From the NCBI RefSeq assembly GCF_026914305.1, contig NZ_CP113866.1, forward strand, positions 461,501-525,500: a stretch of 64,000 nt of DNA. The letters run 5' to 3'. The notes below the pieces were generated by a model, which searched no databases, was not told the DNA's origin, and was given only the letters and a program-made list of their open reading frames with translations. Position numbers and translations under genes: made by a program. Positions 26,972 through 36,470 of this stretch are shown here, piece by piece (within the stretch, counting starts at the first letter, position 1; each line of letters begins with the position of its first letter). The DNA is from Caldicellulosiruptor acetigenus. GTDB lineage: Bacteria; Bacillota; Thermoanaerobacteria; Caldicellulosiruptorales; Caldicellulosiruptoraceae.

Positions 26972-28150
26972 GTGGCTCAGTTTGCTTTGGCTTTTAAAAT
27001 GGCAATAAAGAGTATCCTTTCAAATAAGCTAAGGTCTTTTCTTACAATGCTTGGTGTTATCATTGGTATCTGGGCAGTGATTGCGGTTGTTGGGCTTGCC
27101 CAGGGAAGCACCAAAAGCATAACAGACAGGCTTCAAAGGCTTGGAACAAATCTCATTCAAATAAACATCACAGGAAGAAACAGTAACAGAAACGTCACAT
27201 ATGAGGAGCTTCAGCAGTTTGCCGAGCAGCACCAAGACGACATTGAGGCAATCGCACCAACTGTATCAAGTTCTGTCACGCTCAAGTATGGGACAAACAC
27301 CCACGATACAACTCTGATTGGAACAACAGCAGACTATAGCCTTGTGAGAGATGTCAACGTCAGCAGCGGAAGATTTATTTTGCCCATTGATGTGGACTAC
27401 CGTCAAAAGGTTGCGCTTGTTGGGACGTACATCGTAAAGGATTTATTTAACGGGCAAAACCCAATAGGGAAAAAGATAAAGATAAACGGGCAGATATTCA
27501 CGGTTGTTGGTGTTTTAGAAGAGCGTGCGAATTCGCAAGAGCAGTCAGACGATGACCAGGTGATAGTCCCTGTAACAGTTGCACAAAGGCTCACACGAAA
27601 TGCAATAATCCGAAACTTTGCGATAAAAATCACAGATGGCAACAGAAGTGAAGCTGTGATGAACTATCTGAACGACTTCCTCATGAAGATTTACAATGAT
27701 TCTACAGCTTTTAGAGTTTTCAACACAGCCCAGCTGCTTGACACCTTAAACAGTGTAACCCAGACGCTCACGCTAATGCTTGCCGGGATTGCTGCAATTT
27801 CGCTGATCGTTGGTGGAATTGGCATCATGAACATCATGCTTGTGTCTGTGACAGAGAGGACAAGAGAGATTGGAATCAGAAAAGCAATCGGCGCAAAGAG
27901 AAGAAATATACTTGTTCAGTTTCTGATAGAGGCATCTGTTGTGACAGGACTTGGTGGAGTGGTAGGTATAATTCTGGGATTTGTGACAATAAGAGTAATG
28001 TCAAAACTTAATATTGCAACAGCCATATTCTCAATACCATGGGCCATTCTTGCATTTACAATTTCGCTTGCTATAGGGATAGTCTTTGGACTATTCCCGG
28101 CATCAAAGGCATCGCGCCTCAACCCAATAGAAGCGCTAAGATACGAATAA
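26972..28150 (+). CDS. ABC transporter permease, FtsX/MacB type (YknZ-like)
   Basis: A 392-residue membrane protein with one N-terminal span (LGVIIGIWAVIAVVGLAQG), a large extracytoplasmic MacB-type periplasmic core domain of about 220 residues, and three C-terminal spans containing the family signature GGIGIMNIMLVSVTERTREI followed by GIRKAIGAKRRNI. It should dimerise and work with the adaptor and ATPase upstream. Start is GTG 26972 with GAGGTGAG upstream. Substrate unknown; the position between two cell-surface SLH genes suggests a peptide or envelope component. Confidence 0.92.
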   Translation: MAQFALAFKMAIKSILSNKLRSFLTMLGVIIGIWAVIAVVGLAQGSTKSITDRLQRLGTNLIQINITGRNSNRNVTYEELQQFAEQHQDDIEAIAPTVSSSVTLKYGTNTHDTTLIGTTADYSLVRDVNVSSGRFILPIDVDYRQKVALVGTYIVKDLFNGQNPIGKKIKINGQIFTVVGVLEERANSQEQSDDDQVIVPVTVAQRLTRNAIIRNFAIKITDGNRSEAVMNYLNDFLMKIYNDSTAFRVFNTAQLLDTLNSVTQTLTLMLAGIAAISLIVGGIGIMNIMLVSVTERTREIGIRKAIGAKRRNILVQFLIEASVVTGLGGVVGIILGFVTIRVMSKLNIATAIFSIPWAILAFTISLAIGIVFGLFPASKASRLNPIEALRYE

Positions 28151-28170
28151 GCTTGGAGGGGATATGAAAG

Positions 28171-31100
28171 ATGAGAAAAAGGTTTTTGGCAGTCATTTTG
28201 ACGTTGTGCTTTGTGCTTGCAAATCTTGGTTTGTCTTCTGCTTTTGCTGCATACAAGGACATTCCAGCAAATGCAAGTTACAGGCAGGCAGTGGAAAAAC
28301 TAAATAAGCTTGGAATTCTTGTTTACAAAGATTATTTCAAGCCAAACGCTGCGGTCTTACGCGGTGAGTTTGCAGCTGCGATTGTCAAGATTTCAAACGC
28401 AGAGGATGAGGCAAACCTTCAAAAAGGATATTCACAGTATCCTGATATAAAGCCCAACACCACACTTTGCGGATATGTCAACTGGGCAGTAAAGAAAAAG
28501 TATATGACACCAATGGCAGACAATAAGTTCCATCCAAACGACCCGCTTACCTTTGCCCAGGCAACAACTGCTATTGTAAGGATGCTTGGGTACTCTGACT
28601 CAGATCTTTCTGGCATCTGGCCACAAAACTACATCGACAAGGCGTCTGAGCTTGGACTTATAAAAGGAATAAACCTTTCTGCATCGCAAAAAGTTCCGCG
28701 CTGGGCTCTTGCCTTGATGCTATCAAGGCTTCTTGATACTTATGTCAAAAGCGGTGGAAATCAAGCTTCATCTGCTCAGTCAGCTTTAAGTGGAGTATCA
28801 GCTTCATCCCAAAACAGCGGCATAAAATTTTCTGAGTATGTTGGGCTTTACAAATCGTATGTGGTGCTTGATACCGGCAAAACTTCTTCAAAGCTTCTTT
28901 CAAATGAGGTTTTGACAGACAGCGGAGTGCTTGTGAACACAACAAAAACGCAACTTGAAGTTGGGAAAAAGTACATGCTTCAGGTCGATAGCAACAAAAT
29001 CACGAAAGTGTTTGGCACTGAAGCTGACTCTTTCCAGATTGTCAGTACAAAGGTAAGCAGCAAGACTGTATATTACAAGGAAAGCGGAAAGACAAAATCA
29101 ATCACTTTGCCATCTTCAGCAACATACTATTACAATGGGACAAAGCAAAGCTATGATGCAATAGAAAATGTGCTAAAACCGAACCAGAAAATAAGCTTTA
29201 TCTATTCTGAAGATAGGAGCAAAGTGGACTATGTTGTAATTAAAGAAATATATGCACAAGAGGTTTATGGAAACTACGATGAGGTGCTGATTTTGGCAAC
29301 TCCTAAAACATCATCGTCTTTGGAGGCAAACCAGGTTCAGACAGACAAGGGAATATACTTTGTTGCATCTTCAATAAAACCTGAAAACCTTGAAATTGGC
29401 ACAAAGTATGGAGTGTATATAAAAGATGATACAATCACTGCAGCTTTGCAAAAAGTGTGGGTATCCGACAAGTTTACTATCAAAAATATAGATGATTACA
29501 CACTTGATGTTCAACAAAACGGCAAGACACAGAAGATTCAGCTATCAAGCAAGCCTTTATATTACTATCAGGGGACAAAACAGAGCTATGAAAATCTACC
29601 AAACATTTTAAAAGAAGACCAGATACTCTATGTATCAAAAGACCCTGACACAGGCAAGGTTATGGCATACGTTATTCAGGACCCATACGGCACCCAGTAT
29701 GGAAGCTATATTGAGGCAATAATCTTGCAGGATGCACTTTTAAATTCAAGCCTTGAGAACAACCAGGTTATGACTGACAAGGGCATCCTTTACCTTCCAT
29801 CTGCTGACACAAAGCTTGAACTTGGCGCAAAGTACGGGCTTTATGTGAAAAACGATAAGATAACCCTTGTTGTGAAGAAGTTAAATAACACTGCGCAGTA
29901 TGAAGTGACAGATGTCGTCAGCGACACCAATGTCAAGCTAAAAGGTGCGCAGGGGCAGGAGAACATCATTCTACCTCAAAAGCCAACTTACTATTACAAT
30001 GGTGCAAAAACAAACTACCTTGAGCTTAAAAATGTGCTAAAAGTGGGTCAGAAAATCTACTTTGGCTATACAAAGGACGGCAAGACATACGAATATGTTG
30101 TAATTCAGGACCCATACTCTCTTGAGTATGGCACATACACAGAGGTCATAGTGATGGCAGATGCAGTTTCATCAAGCAAACTTGCAACAAATGAGGTTCT
30201 GACAGACAAGGGCATATATGTTGTAAGCAGCAGTGCAGGAAAGCTGACAGTTGGATCAAAGTATGGTGTGTACATCAAAAATGATACAATCACCAAGGTT
30301 GTGAAAAAGCTCAACAACGTGGAGTCAGCAGAGATCACTGCGGTTGTGAGTGCTACATCCGTGAAACTCAAAAAAGGTAGCACTGAAAATGCAATGCTTC
30401 TTCCTCAAAAACCCACGTATTATTACAATGGGAATAAGCTTAGCTATGATCAATTAAAGAGCATTCTCAAAACAGGTCAGAAGATCTATTTTGGCTACAA
30501 CCAGACAGGAAGTTCTTATGAGTACGCGATCATCCAGGACCCATACTATGATGAGTATGGAACATACATGGAAGTCATTGTAATGGGTACAAGCAAAGTC
30601 TCAAAAGGTCTTGCAGACAATGAGGTGCTGACAGACAAAGGCATTTTGACCCTGCCGTCAAACCAGAACGTAAACCTGGAGCTTGGCGCAAAATACGGAC
30701 TTTATGTTGATACAAACAACCAGATAACTCTTGTTTACAAAAAGTTCAATTCAACAGATGGCATGACAGTTGTATATGCTCTTGGAAGCAAAGTAACAGT
30801 TGACAAGGGTGGAACACAGGTTGAAATGACCTTGCCACAGAACATAACCTACTACTACAGCGGCACAAAGATTGACTACTCAACAGCCCTCCAGAAGATG
30901 CAAAGGGCAACATCGCTTGTGTTTGGGATATCAACACAGAAGAGCGGGTATGACTACTGTGTAATATTTGACCCGGTATACAGCAAACCGTACCTTGCAA
31001 ACGAGCAGACATATCTGACCTTAAAAGCAGGTGATTTGGATATAAGCGGCAGCAATAAGGTTATAAAAGACGGGGATGTTGTGGATTACAGCTATATTCA

Positions 31101-31395
31101 GAAGAACGATGTTGTCTACGCTGTGACAGACATCTGGGGCGGCAACAAGTTTATACTTGTTGTAGATGACAGGGTTGAGGGTTATATCAAGAGCTACCAG
31201 CCAACAAGGTTCACACCAAAGTCTATTGTTGTGAGCGTATACGACCAGGCAACAGGAAAGCTTGTAGACAAGACATATGAGGTGAGTGAAGACTTTGACC
31301 CGTCTGTGCTTCTTGCAGATACATTCAAAGTTGGTCAGAGAGTGTACCTCATCTTAGGTTATGACGGCAAAGTTGTTAGCATGGTAAACCCATAA
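28171..31395 (+). CDS. SLH-domain surface protein with five tandem repeats
   Basis: A 1074-residue exported protein: signal peptide ending near residue 26 (LGLSSAFA), three SLH motifs over about residues 27-190, an Ala/Ser/Gln linker, then about five repeats of roughly 125 residues. Each repeat has an EYGTYTEVIVM-like strand, a NEVLTDKGI turn, a LELGAKYGLYVKNDKIT-like segment and PTYYYNGTK...LKVGQKIYFGY. The repeats suggest an elongated wall-anchored rod. AATGGAGGG-like sequence precedes the start, and the gene begins only 20 bases after the permease, so it is probably co-transcribed with the exporter, unusual for a structural surface protein. It ends in a clear terminator. Confidence 0.85.
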   Translation: MRKRFLAVILTLCFVLANLGLSSAFAAYKDIPANASYRQAVEKLNKLGILVYKDYFKPNAAVLRGEFAAAIVKISNAEDEANLQKGYSQYPDIKPNTTLCGYVNWAVKKKYMTPMADNKFHPNDPLTFAQATTAIVRMLGYSDSDLSGIWPQNYIDKASELGLIKGINLSASQKVPRWALALMLSRLLDTYVKSGGNQASSAQSALSGVSASSQNSGIKFSEYVGLYKSYVVLDTGKTSSKLLSNEVLTDSGVLVNTTKTQLEVGKKYMLQVDSNKITKVFGTEADSFQIVSTKVSSKTVYYKESGKTKSITLPSSATYYYNGTKQSYDAIENVLKPNQKISFIYSEDRSKVDYVVIKEIYAQEVYGNYDEVLILATPKTSSSLEANQVQTDKGIYFVASSIKPENLEIGTKYGVYIKDDTITAALQKVWVSDKFTIKNIDDYTLDVQQNGKTQKIQLSSKPLYYYQGTKQSYENLPNILKEDQILYVSKDPDTGKVMAYVIQDPYGTQYGSYIEAIILQDALLNSSLENNQVMTDKGILYLPSADTKLELGAKYGLYVKNDKITLVVKKLNNTAQYEVTDVVSDTNVKLKGAQGQENIILPQKPTYYYNGAKTNYLELKNVLKVGQKIYFGYTKDGKTYEYVVIQDPYSLEYGTYTEVIVMADAVSSSKLATNEVLTDKGIYVVSSSAGKLTVGSKYGVYIKNDTITKVVKKLNNVESAEITAVVSATSVKLKKGSTENAMLLPQKPTYYYNGNKLSYDQLKSILKTGQKIYFGYNQTGSSYEYAIIQDPYYDEYGTYMEVIVMGTSKVSKGLADNEVLTDKGILTLPSNQNVNLELGAKYGLYVDTNNQITLVYKKFNSTDGMTVVYALGSKVTVDKGGTQVEMTLPQNITYYYSGTKIDYSTALQKMQRATSLVFGISTQKSGYDYCVIFDPVYSKPYLANEQTYLTLKAGDLDISGSNKVIKDGDVVDYSYIQKNDVVYAVTDIWGGNKFILVVDDRVEGYIKSYQPTRFTPKSIVVSVYDQATGKLVDKTYEVSEDFDPSVLLADTFKVGQRVYLILGYDGKVVSMVNP

Positions 31396-31431
31396 AGAAT
31401 GTGTCTTTTAATTGGCTGCTTATGCTATGCT

Positions 31432-31474
31432 AAGGGGACTGTCCTCGATTTTTGGGCACAGTCCCTTGTTTTTA
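31432..31474 (+). terminator. terminator of the exporter/SLH operon
   Basis: AAGGGGACTGT (31432-31442) pairs with ACAGTCCCTT (31458-31468) with one bulge, followed by GTTTTTA. Confidence 0.8.
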
Positions 31475-31607
31475 TTCAATATAAAAAATTTGATTTGTGG
31501 TATAATTAAATTTGAAAAATAACAGGGCATTTAAAAAACATCTTAATGATTTACAATAAACAAACTTTGAGGTATAATAATTCCAAAAAGTATAAAAGAT
31601 TTAAGCG

Positions 31608-32591
31608 ATGAGAATAAGAGATCCAGTATTGGGCTTTATTGAACTGAACGAAAATGAAAGAAAAGTCATAGATTTATATGAATTTCAAAGACTGCGTTAC
31701 ATAAAACAACTTGCGTTGAGCTGCTATGTCTATCCAGGGGCAGTTCACACAAGATTTGAACACTCCTTGGGCGTCATGGAATTAGCAACTCGAATTTTTG
31801 ATAAATTGTGCAAGGAGCATAAAGAACTAATTAGCAAGAATTTTGAAGAGATAGGGCTAAATATTAATGAAGCAAGACAAATTTTGAGGCTTTCAGCCCT
31901 ACTTCACGACATAGGACATCTTCCGTTCTCACATGCTGGGGAAGAGGTTTTGCCACAAGGGAAGAAACATGAAGATGTCACGGTTAGCATCATTCTTAGC
32001 TTAAGAGATGTATTAGACAGGATTTTTTTCAATGGTATTACCGAAAGGATTATAAATGTGATTAGTAAAAAAGAGACTATTAAAAATTTAATGATACTGA
32101 AGAAAATAATTAGGGTGCTATTGATGCAGACAGGATGGATTATCTGTTAAGAGATTCGCTATACTGTGGAGTTGAATACGGAAGATACAATTATCAGAGA
32201 TTGATAGAGTGTTTGGGTTTAAAAGAGTCATATGAAACTTCAGACTTTTGCGATTCTCTTCAGAAGAAAAATATAAAAGTACTTTACGAAAGGCTTCAAA
32301 CAAGTTTTCCTCAATATGATTTTGTATTACTTGAAACTAAGCAAAGAATCCATAATTTTATTACAAGGGAAGCCACAGATGAAGAGGAAGCAGGAGAGGG
32401 ATTCTATGTGATTAGAAATAATAAACCCTATTTGCTTTCTGATGAGTCACACGTAATTAAAAATATGCCAAAAAAATTTTCCAAATATAAGAATATATGT
32501 CAGCCACAAAGAAAAAAAGTTTGAAAAGCTAAGAGAAGAAGAAATTAAAGATTTGAAGATGGCAATTGAAAAAATAGGGAGGTCAATTTGA
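31608..32591 (+). pseudogene. HD-domain phosphohydrolase (YwfO-like), interrupted by two frameshifts
   Basis: The N-terminal part (31608-32150) has HD-hydrolase motifs: HTRFEHSLGVMELA and LSALLHDIGHLPFSH. It leaves frame near 32111-32116, where ISGAIDADRMDYLLRDS is expected: the DNA reads ATTAGGGTGC, one base short, and DADRMDYLLRDS continues in another frame (to 32524). A second shift in a run of seven A (32512-32518) hides the true tail, KKFEKLREEEIKDLK, which ends at TGA 32589-32591, overlapping the next gene as TGATG. Intact, it would be a metal-dependent nucleotide phosphohydrolase related to YwfO or dGTPase. Either genuine decay, slippage-dependent expression or sequencing errors could explain the shifts. 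Confidence 0.75.
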
Positions 32592-33165
32592 TGATGGAGA
32601 AAGTAAAATTGTATCTATGTGATAGTGCAGAGGATGCTTTAGTGGCATATACAATAAAAAAATGGACCGAAGCTTCACAAATTCCTTTGGGAAGAACTAT
32701 TATTCAAAAAATATGTTATTTTTTGAAGAGCGTAGGAGTACCATTCAACTTTACTTATGAACTTTACAATTATGGTCCTTTTTCCTTTGAACTGTATGAT
32801 AAGATGGATGAATTAATTGCCGATGAAGTAATTATAGATGAGTGTCTTAAAGATAAAAAAAAGAAAAATCGAGCTATAAACTGGCAAAAAATGGCGACTA
32901 TTTAATTGCGAAATACGAAAATGAAGTTAATAAATATAAAGATACAATCGATAAAATAATTGAAGTATTCAAAAATTTTACCCATACTGATTTGGAGCTT
33001 GCTTCAACCATTTTGTATTACATTAGATCTTACGAAAATTATTTTTCAAAAAAACCTTCTGTTGAAGAGGTTATAAAAGGAGTAAAGGAGATAAAGAAAA
33101 ATAAATTTTCAGAGGATGCAATTCGAGAAAAATATGATTATATCGTGAAAAAGCTAATAGATTAA
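32591..33165 (+). pseudogene. YwgA-like protein, interrupted by one frameshift
   Basis: ATG 32591 overlaps the HD gene stop (TGATG) and has GGGAGG upstream. The open frame ends at 32905, but the protein clearly continues in another frame (KSSYKLAKNGDYLIAKYENE onward) to TAA 33163-33165; the shift lies in a run of eight A at 32855-32862 (one more A restores about 190 residues). The N-terminal motif IIQKICYFLKSVGVPF...YELYNYGPFSFEL resembles YwgA/DUF4065-type proteins. In Bacillus subtilis ywgA lies next to ywfO, so the neighbourhood supports the assignment. Function is unknown in the family. Confidence 0.65.
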
Positions 33166-33183
33166 AGAAGCAAATCAAATGGA

Positions 33184-33226
33184 AAAATCCTTGATGGCTA
33201 CTCTACCATCAAGGATTTTATTTTTG
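33184..33226 (+). terminator. terminator of the HD/YwgA-like pair
   Basis: AAAATCCTTGATGG (33184-33197) and CCATCAAGGATTTT (33206-33219) are exact complements, followed by ATTTTTG. Confidence 0.88.
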
Positions 33227-33270
33227 ACATTCTGTGACCTGTGAGTCATAATAATCTTGAGGTGATGTCA

Positions 33271-33486
33271 ATGCCAAAGGCTACATTTTTAAATCTGCCA
33301 GAAGAGAAAAAGAATCTTATCACAGAGATACTGATTAAACATTTTGCAACAAAACCCTACCATCTTGTGGATATATCGGATGTTGCAAAGGAGTGCAGAG
33401 TAGCTAAGGGGAGCATGTATCAGTATTTTGAAAACAAAAAGGATATGTATTTTAAGGAGATGGTATTCTGTGTTTGTCAAGGTTGA
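33271..33486 (+). pseudogene. truncated TetR family regulator (DNA-binding domain only)
   Basis: The 71-residue product has a complete TetR helix-turn-helix (ITEILIKHF, then DISDVAKECRVAKGSMYQYFENKKDMYFK), but stops after VFCVCQG, so the ligand-binding and dimerisation half of about 120-140 residues is missing. Its last 17 bases overlap the next ABC ATPase gene, and the ATPase's ribosome-binding site AAGGAGATGG lies inside it. An internal deletion joining TetR to the transporter is the likely cause. AGGTGATG precedes ATG 33271. It may be non-functional, or act as a DNA-binding fragment. Confidence 0.75.
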
Positions 33487-34168
33487 AAATCTCTCTAAAA
33501 TCTACAGGATTGGGAAAAACGAGATAAGAGCCCTAAATGATGTGAGCTTTGAGCTTGAAAGAGGAAAAATCTACACAGTGATTGGACCGTCTGGCTCTGG
33601 CAAAACAACCCTTTTTAACATCCTTGGCGGGCTTGACAGGGCAGATGAAGGAAGAGTCTTTGTTGATGGGAAAGAAATTACTGCAATGGACATGAAAAAG
33701 TTATCTGAGTACAGGAAAGACTATGTTGGATTTGTCTTTCAGTTTTTCAACCTCATAAACGGTCTTACCGTGTATGAAAATGTTCTGTCCAGTGCGATTC
33801 TAAGCAAAAATCCTTTGGATGTTGACATGGTGCTCAAAATGATGGATGTATATTCAGAAAAAGATAAATTCCCGTTTGAACTGTCCGGCGGTCAGCAACA
33901 GAGGGTTGCAATTGCAAGAGCGGTTGTCAAAAACCCTGCGATGATTTTATGCGATGAACCAACTGGAGCTCTAGATTATGAAAGTAGCAAGCTTGTTTTG
34001 AAGCTTTTAGAAGATATAAACAAAAGGTTTGGTACAACCATCTTGATAATAACACACAACCTTGCCATCTCTAAAATGGCAGATGCAACATTAAAACTAA
34101 GATCAGGAAAGCTTATTGAATTTTTGCCCAATCCTCAGAAAATCTCTGCTGAGGAGGTAACGTGGTAA
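33470..34168 (+). CDS. ABC transporter ATP-binding protein (FtsX-type exporter)
   Basis: About 232 residues with Walker A GPSGSGKTT, Q-loop VFQFFNLIN, signature LSGGQQQR and Walker B ILCDEPTGALD, all intact. It belongs to the MacB/LolD-like ATPases that serve FtsX-type permeases in peptide or antibiotic resistance. Start GTG 33470 fits the AAGGAGATGG site within the truncated TetR gene; the longer frame from 33428 would extend into the regulator. The stop overlaps the permease start (TAATG). Confidence 0.9.
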   Translation: MFVKVENLSKIYRIGKNEIRALNDVSFELERGKIYTVIGPSGSGKTTLFNILGGLDRADEGRVFVDGKEITAMDMKKLSEYRKDYVGFVFQFFNLINGLTVYENVLSSAILSKNPLDVDMVLKMMDVYSEKDKFPFELSGGQQQRVAIARAVVKNPAMILCDEPTGALDYESSKLVLKLLEDINKRFGTTILIITHNLAISKMADATLKLRSGKLIEFLPNPQKISAEEVTW

Positions 34169-36399
34169 TGGTAATTAAAAAAATTCCACTGAGAGTAATC
34201 AAAAGAGAACTTCTTCAGTTTATTTCTATTATCCTTTTGACTGCAATGGCAAGCATGATATACACATTATTTTCTGTCTCAATGGAAGATGTTGATAGCA
34301 ATTACAAACAGTTTATAAAAGACTATGTTCAAGAAGATGGATATTTTATAACCTCACAGCCTGTAGATACTAAGCTGGTTGAAAAAGAGTTTGGAATTGA
34401 ATTGGAAGAGAGGCTTTTTTATGACAGCCAAGAAGATGAGATTACTTTTCGAGTGTTTTCATTGCCAGAGAAAATCAATCTGCCTTATACTCAGCCTCAA
34501 AAAGATTTAAAAAATGGCGAAATTTTTATAGATCCAAGCTTTTTAAAGGCACACAATTTAAAAATTGGAGAAAACATAAAAATTGCAGGTAAAAACTTCA
34601 AAATTGCTGGCAAGGCATACCTCCCTGACTATATCTACCTTATTAAAAACGACCAAGATTTTTTGCCAGACCCACAAAGGTTTGCAGTTGTGATTATGAC
34701 AAAAGAGGATATGAAAAATACTTTTCCCTCTTTGCCAGTACACTATTATAGCTACAAAGGAAACGTTAAAAAACTTGAAAATTTTAAAAGCTATGTAAAC
34801 TCTCACTGGTTTTTGCTAAAATTTATGACCAAAAATGAAAATCCGAGGATAATTTATACTGAGATGAAGCTTGAAAATGCAAAGAGAATGACAATGCCGC
34901 TGAGCTTATTTATAGTATTAGTGTCATCGTTTATCCTCTTCATAGTCATGAGAAGAGTTATAAACTCAATGCATGCAGAGATTGGTACGCTATATTCCAT
35001 GGGTTATACACAAAAAGATGTCTTTGGTGTTTTTATGAGATTTGCACTTTACATCTGGATCCTTGGCTCAATTTTAGGTATTTGTTTTGGCCTTCTAGAA
35101 GCATCACCTTTTGCAGAGTTTTACAGGTCATATTTTACACTGCCAAAGTTAAAAGCAATCTTTCCTCTAAAGCATATTTTTGTGGCACTGTTTTTGCCTG
35201 CAGTATTCATATTTTTGTCTTGTTATCTTGCATTGAGAAGCTTTTTAAAACTCACAATTGTTCAGATGCTGCATGGCACAGACGAGATAAAGTTTGGCAA
35301 GCTTCCAAATATAAAGTTATTTGATAAATTTGATTTCAAGACAAGAATAATGCTCAAATACGGAACAAGACATTTTGCAAGGGAATTAATATTATTAATT
35401 GGTATAATTTTTTCAACCATACTGATGATGTATGGACTTGTTGCAAAGGATTCGATTGTGTCTGCAATAGAAAAGACATACCAGAAGAATTTCAAGTATG
35501 AATATCTTTATATTTTAAACTCTACCTCAAATCACCCTGAAATAAATCTCCCAGCCGATGCAGAGAAGTTTAACATGATGTCTTTTGATGTAGAAGGGGA
35601 AAAGATTAGCATTATAATATATGGCATCAAAAAAGACTCAAGACTTATAAACCTATTTGATGAAAGGGGTAGGAAACTCGATGTCTCAAATAACCTTATT
35701 ATCACAAGACCGCTTGCAAACAAGCTTGGCTTAAAAGAGGGGGACAGTATTGCTATAAAGAACAAATTCAATGATAAAAGATACACATTAAAAATTCAAA
35801 AGATAGCAGCCCTTTCTACAGGAAACAATGGATATTTGGAGATAGAGAGCTTTAACAGCATGTTTGGGTTTGGCAAGGATGATTATATTGGGATTTTTTC
35901 AAAAGAAAGCTTAAATCTTGACAAAAACATGGTATTTGAAAGCTTTTCAAAGTCAGAACTTGTGGATAGCTTCAAAAAATCGGCTCAAGACTTATCTAAA
36001 AGCATAGGAGTCATAGCATTGTTTTCCGCAATCATAGCACTATTGATTGTCTATGTTCTTTCAAACCTCACTTTGAATGAGAATAAGAAAAATATTGGGA
36101 TACTCAAGATGCTTGGATTCAAAGAAAATGACATATTCAAAATGATGCTTGGATTTAACAATATCTCATTTATTATAGGATTTATCTTAGGTATTCCACT
36201 ATCCAAACTTACAATGGATGGTCTCATAGCACAAGCAACAAAGGACATAGATTTTGCAATGTCTCTTGATTTGAGCCTGCAAAGTATTACAAGTACGTTT
36301 GTAATCTTGGGGGTTGTATATGTTATTTCACGACTTTTAGTAAAAAGAAAGATGTCAAAACTTATGCCAGTTGAGATTTTAAGAGAGCAGGTAGATTAA
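34168..36399 (+). CDS. ABC transporter permease with two FtsX domains
   Basis: A protein of about 743 residues with an N-terminal span (FISIILLTAMASMIYTLFSVS), a large extracytoplasmic region, three spans near residues 245-350, a second extracytoplasmic domain, and three C-terminal spans (VIALFSAIIALLIVYVLSNLT, ISFIIGFILGIPL and VILGVVYVISRLL). The duplicated FtsX layout is typical of permeases for antimicrobial-peptide export, lipoproteins or signalling. ATG 34168 overlaps the ATPase stop; GTG 34162 is also possible since GAGGAGG lies at 34151-34157. Substrate unknown. Loss of the full TetR upstream suggests altered control. Confidence 0.87.
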   Translation: MVIKKIPLRVIKRELLQFISIILLTAMASMIYTLFSVSMEDVDSNYKQFIKDYVQEDGYFITSQPVDTKLVEKEFGIELEERLFYDSQEDEITFRVFSLPEKINLPYTQPQKDLKNGEIFIDPSFLKAHNLKIGENIKIAGKNFKIAGKAYLPDYIYLIKNDQDFLPDPQRFAVVIMTKEDMKNTFPSLPVHYYSYKGNVKKLENFKSYVNSHWFLLKFMTKNENPRIIYTEMKLENAKRMTMPLSLFIVLVSSFILFIVMRRVINSMHAEIGTLYSMGYTQKDVFGVFMRFALYIWILGSILGICFGLLEASPFAEFYRSYFTLPKLKAIFPLKHIFVALFLPAVFIFLSCYLALRSFLKLTIVQMLHGTDEIKFGKLPNIKLFDKFDFKTRIMLKYGTRHFARELILLIGIIFSTILMMYGLVAKDSIVSAIEKTYQKNFKYEYLYILNSTSNHPEINLPADAEKFNMMSFDVEGEKISIIIYGIKKDSRLINLFDERGRKLDVSNNLIITRPLANKLGLKEGDSIAIKNKFNDKRYTLKIQKIAALSTGNNGYLEIESFNSMFGFGKDDYIGIFSKESLNLDKNMVFESFSKSELVDSFKKSAQDLSKSIGVIALFSAIIALLIVYVLSNLTLNENKKNIGILKMLGFKENDIFKMMLGFNNISFIIGFILGIPLSKLTMDGLIAQATKDIDFAMSLDLSLQSITSTFVILGVVYVISRLLVKRKMSKLMPVEILREQVD

Positions 36400-36407
36400 T
36401 TCAAAAA

Positions 36408-36466
36408 AAGGGACTCTCCGTTTTAAGCAGCAGTTGAGCTTAGGAAAGTCCCCTTCTATTTTTTTT
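36408..36466 (+). terminator. terminator of the FtsX-type transporter operon
   Basis: AAGGGACT-CTCC (36408-36419) pairs imperfectly with GGAAAGTCCCCTT (36443-36455), followed by TATTTTTTTT. It lies next to the convergent Uma2 gene. Confidence 0.7.
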
Positions 36467-36470
36467 ACAT

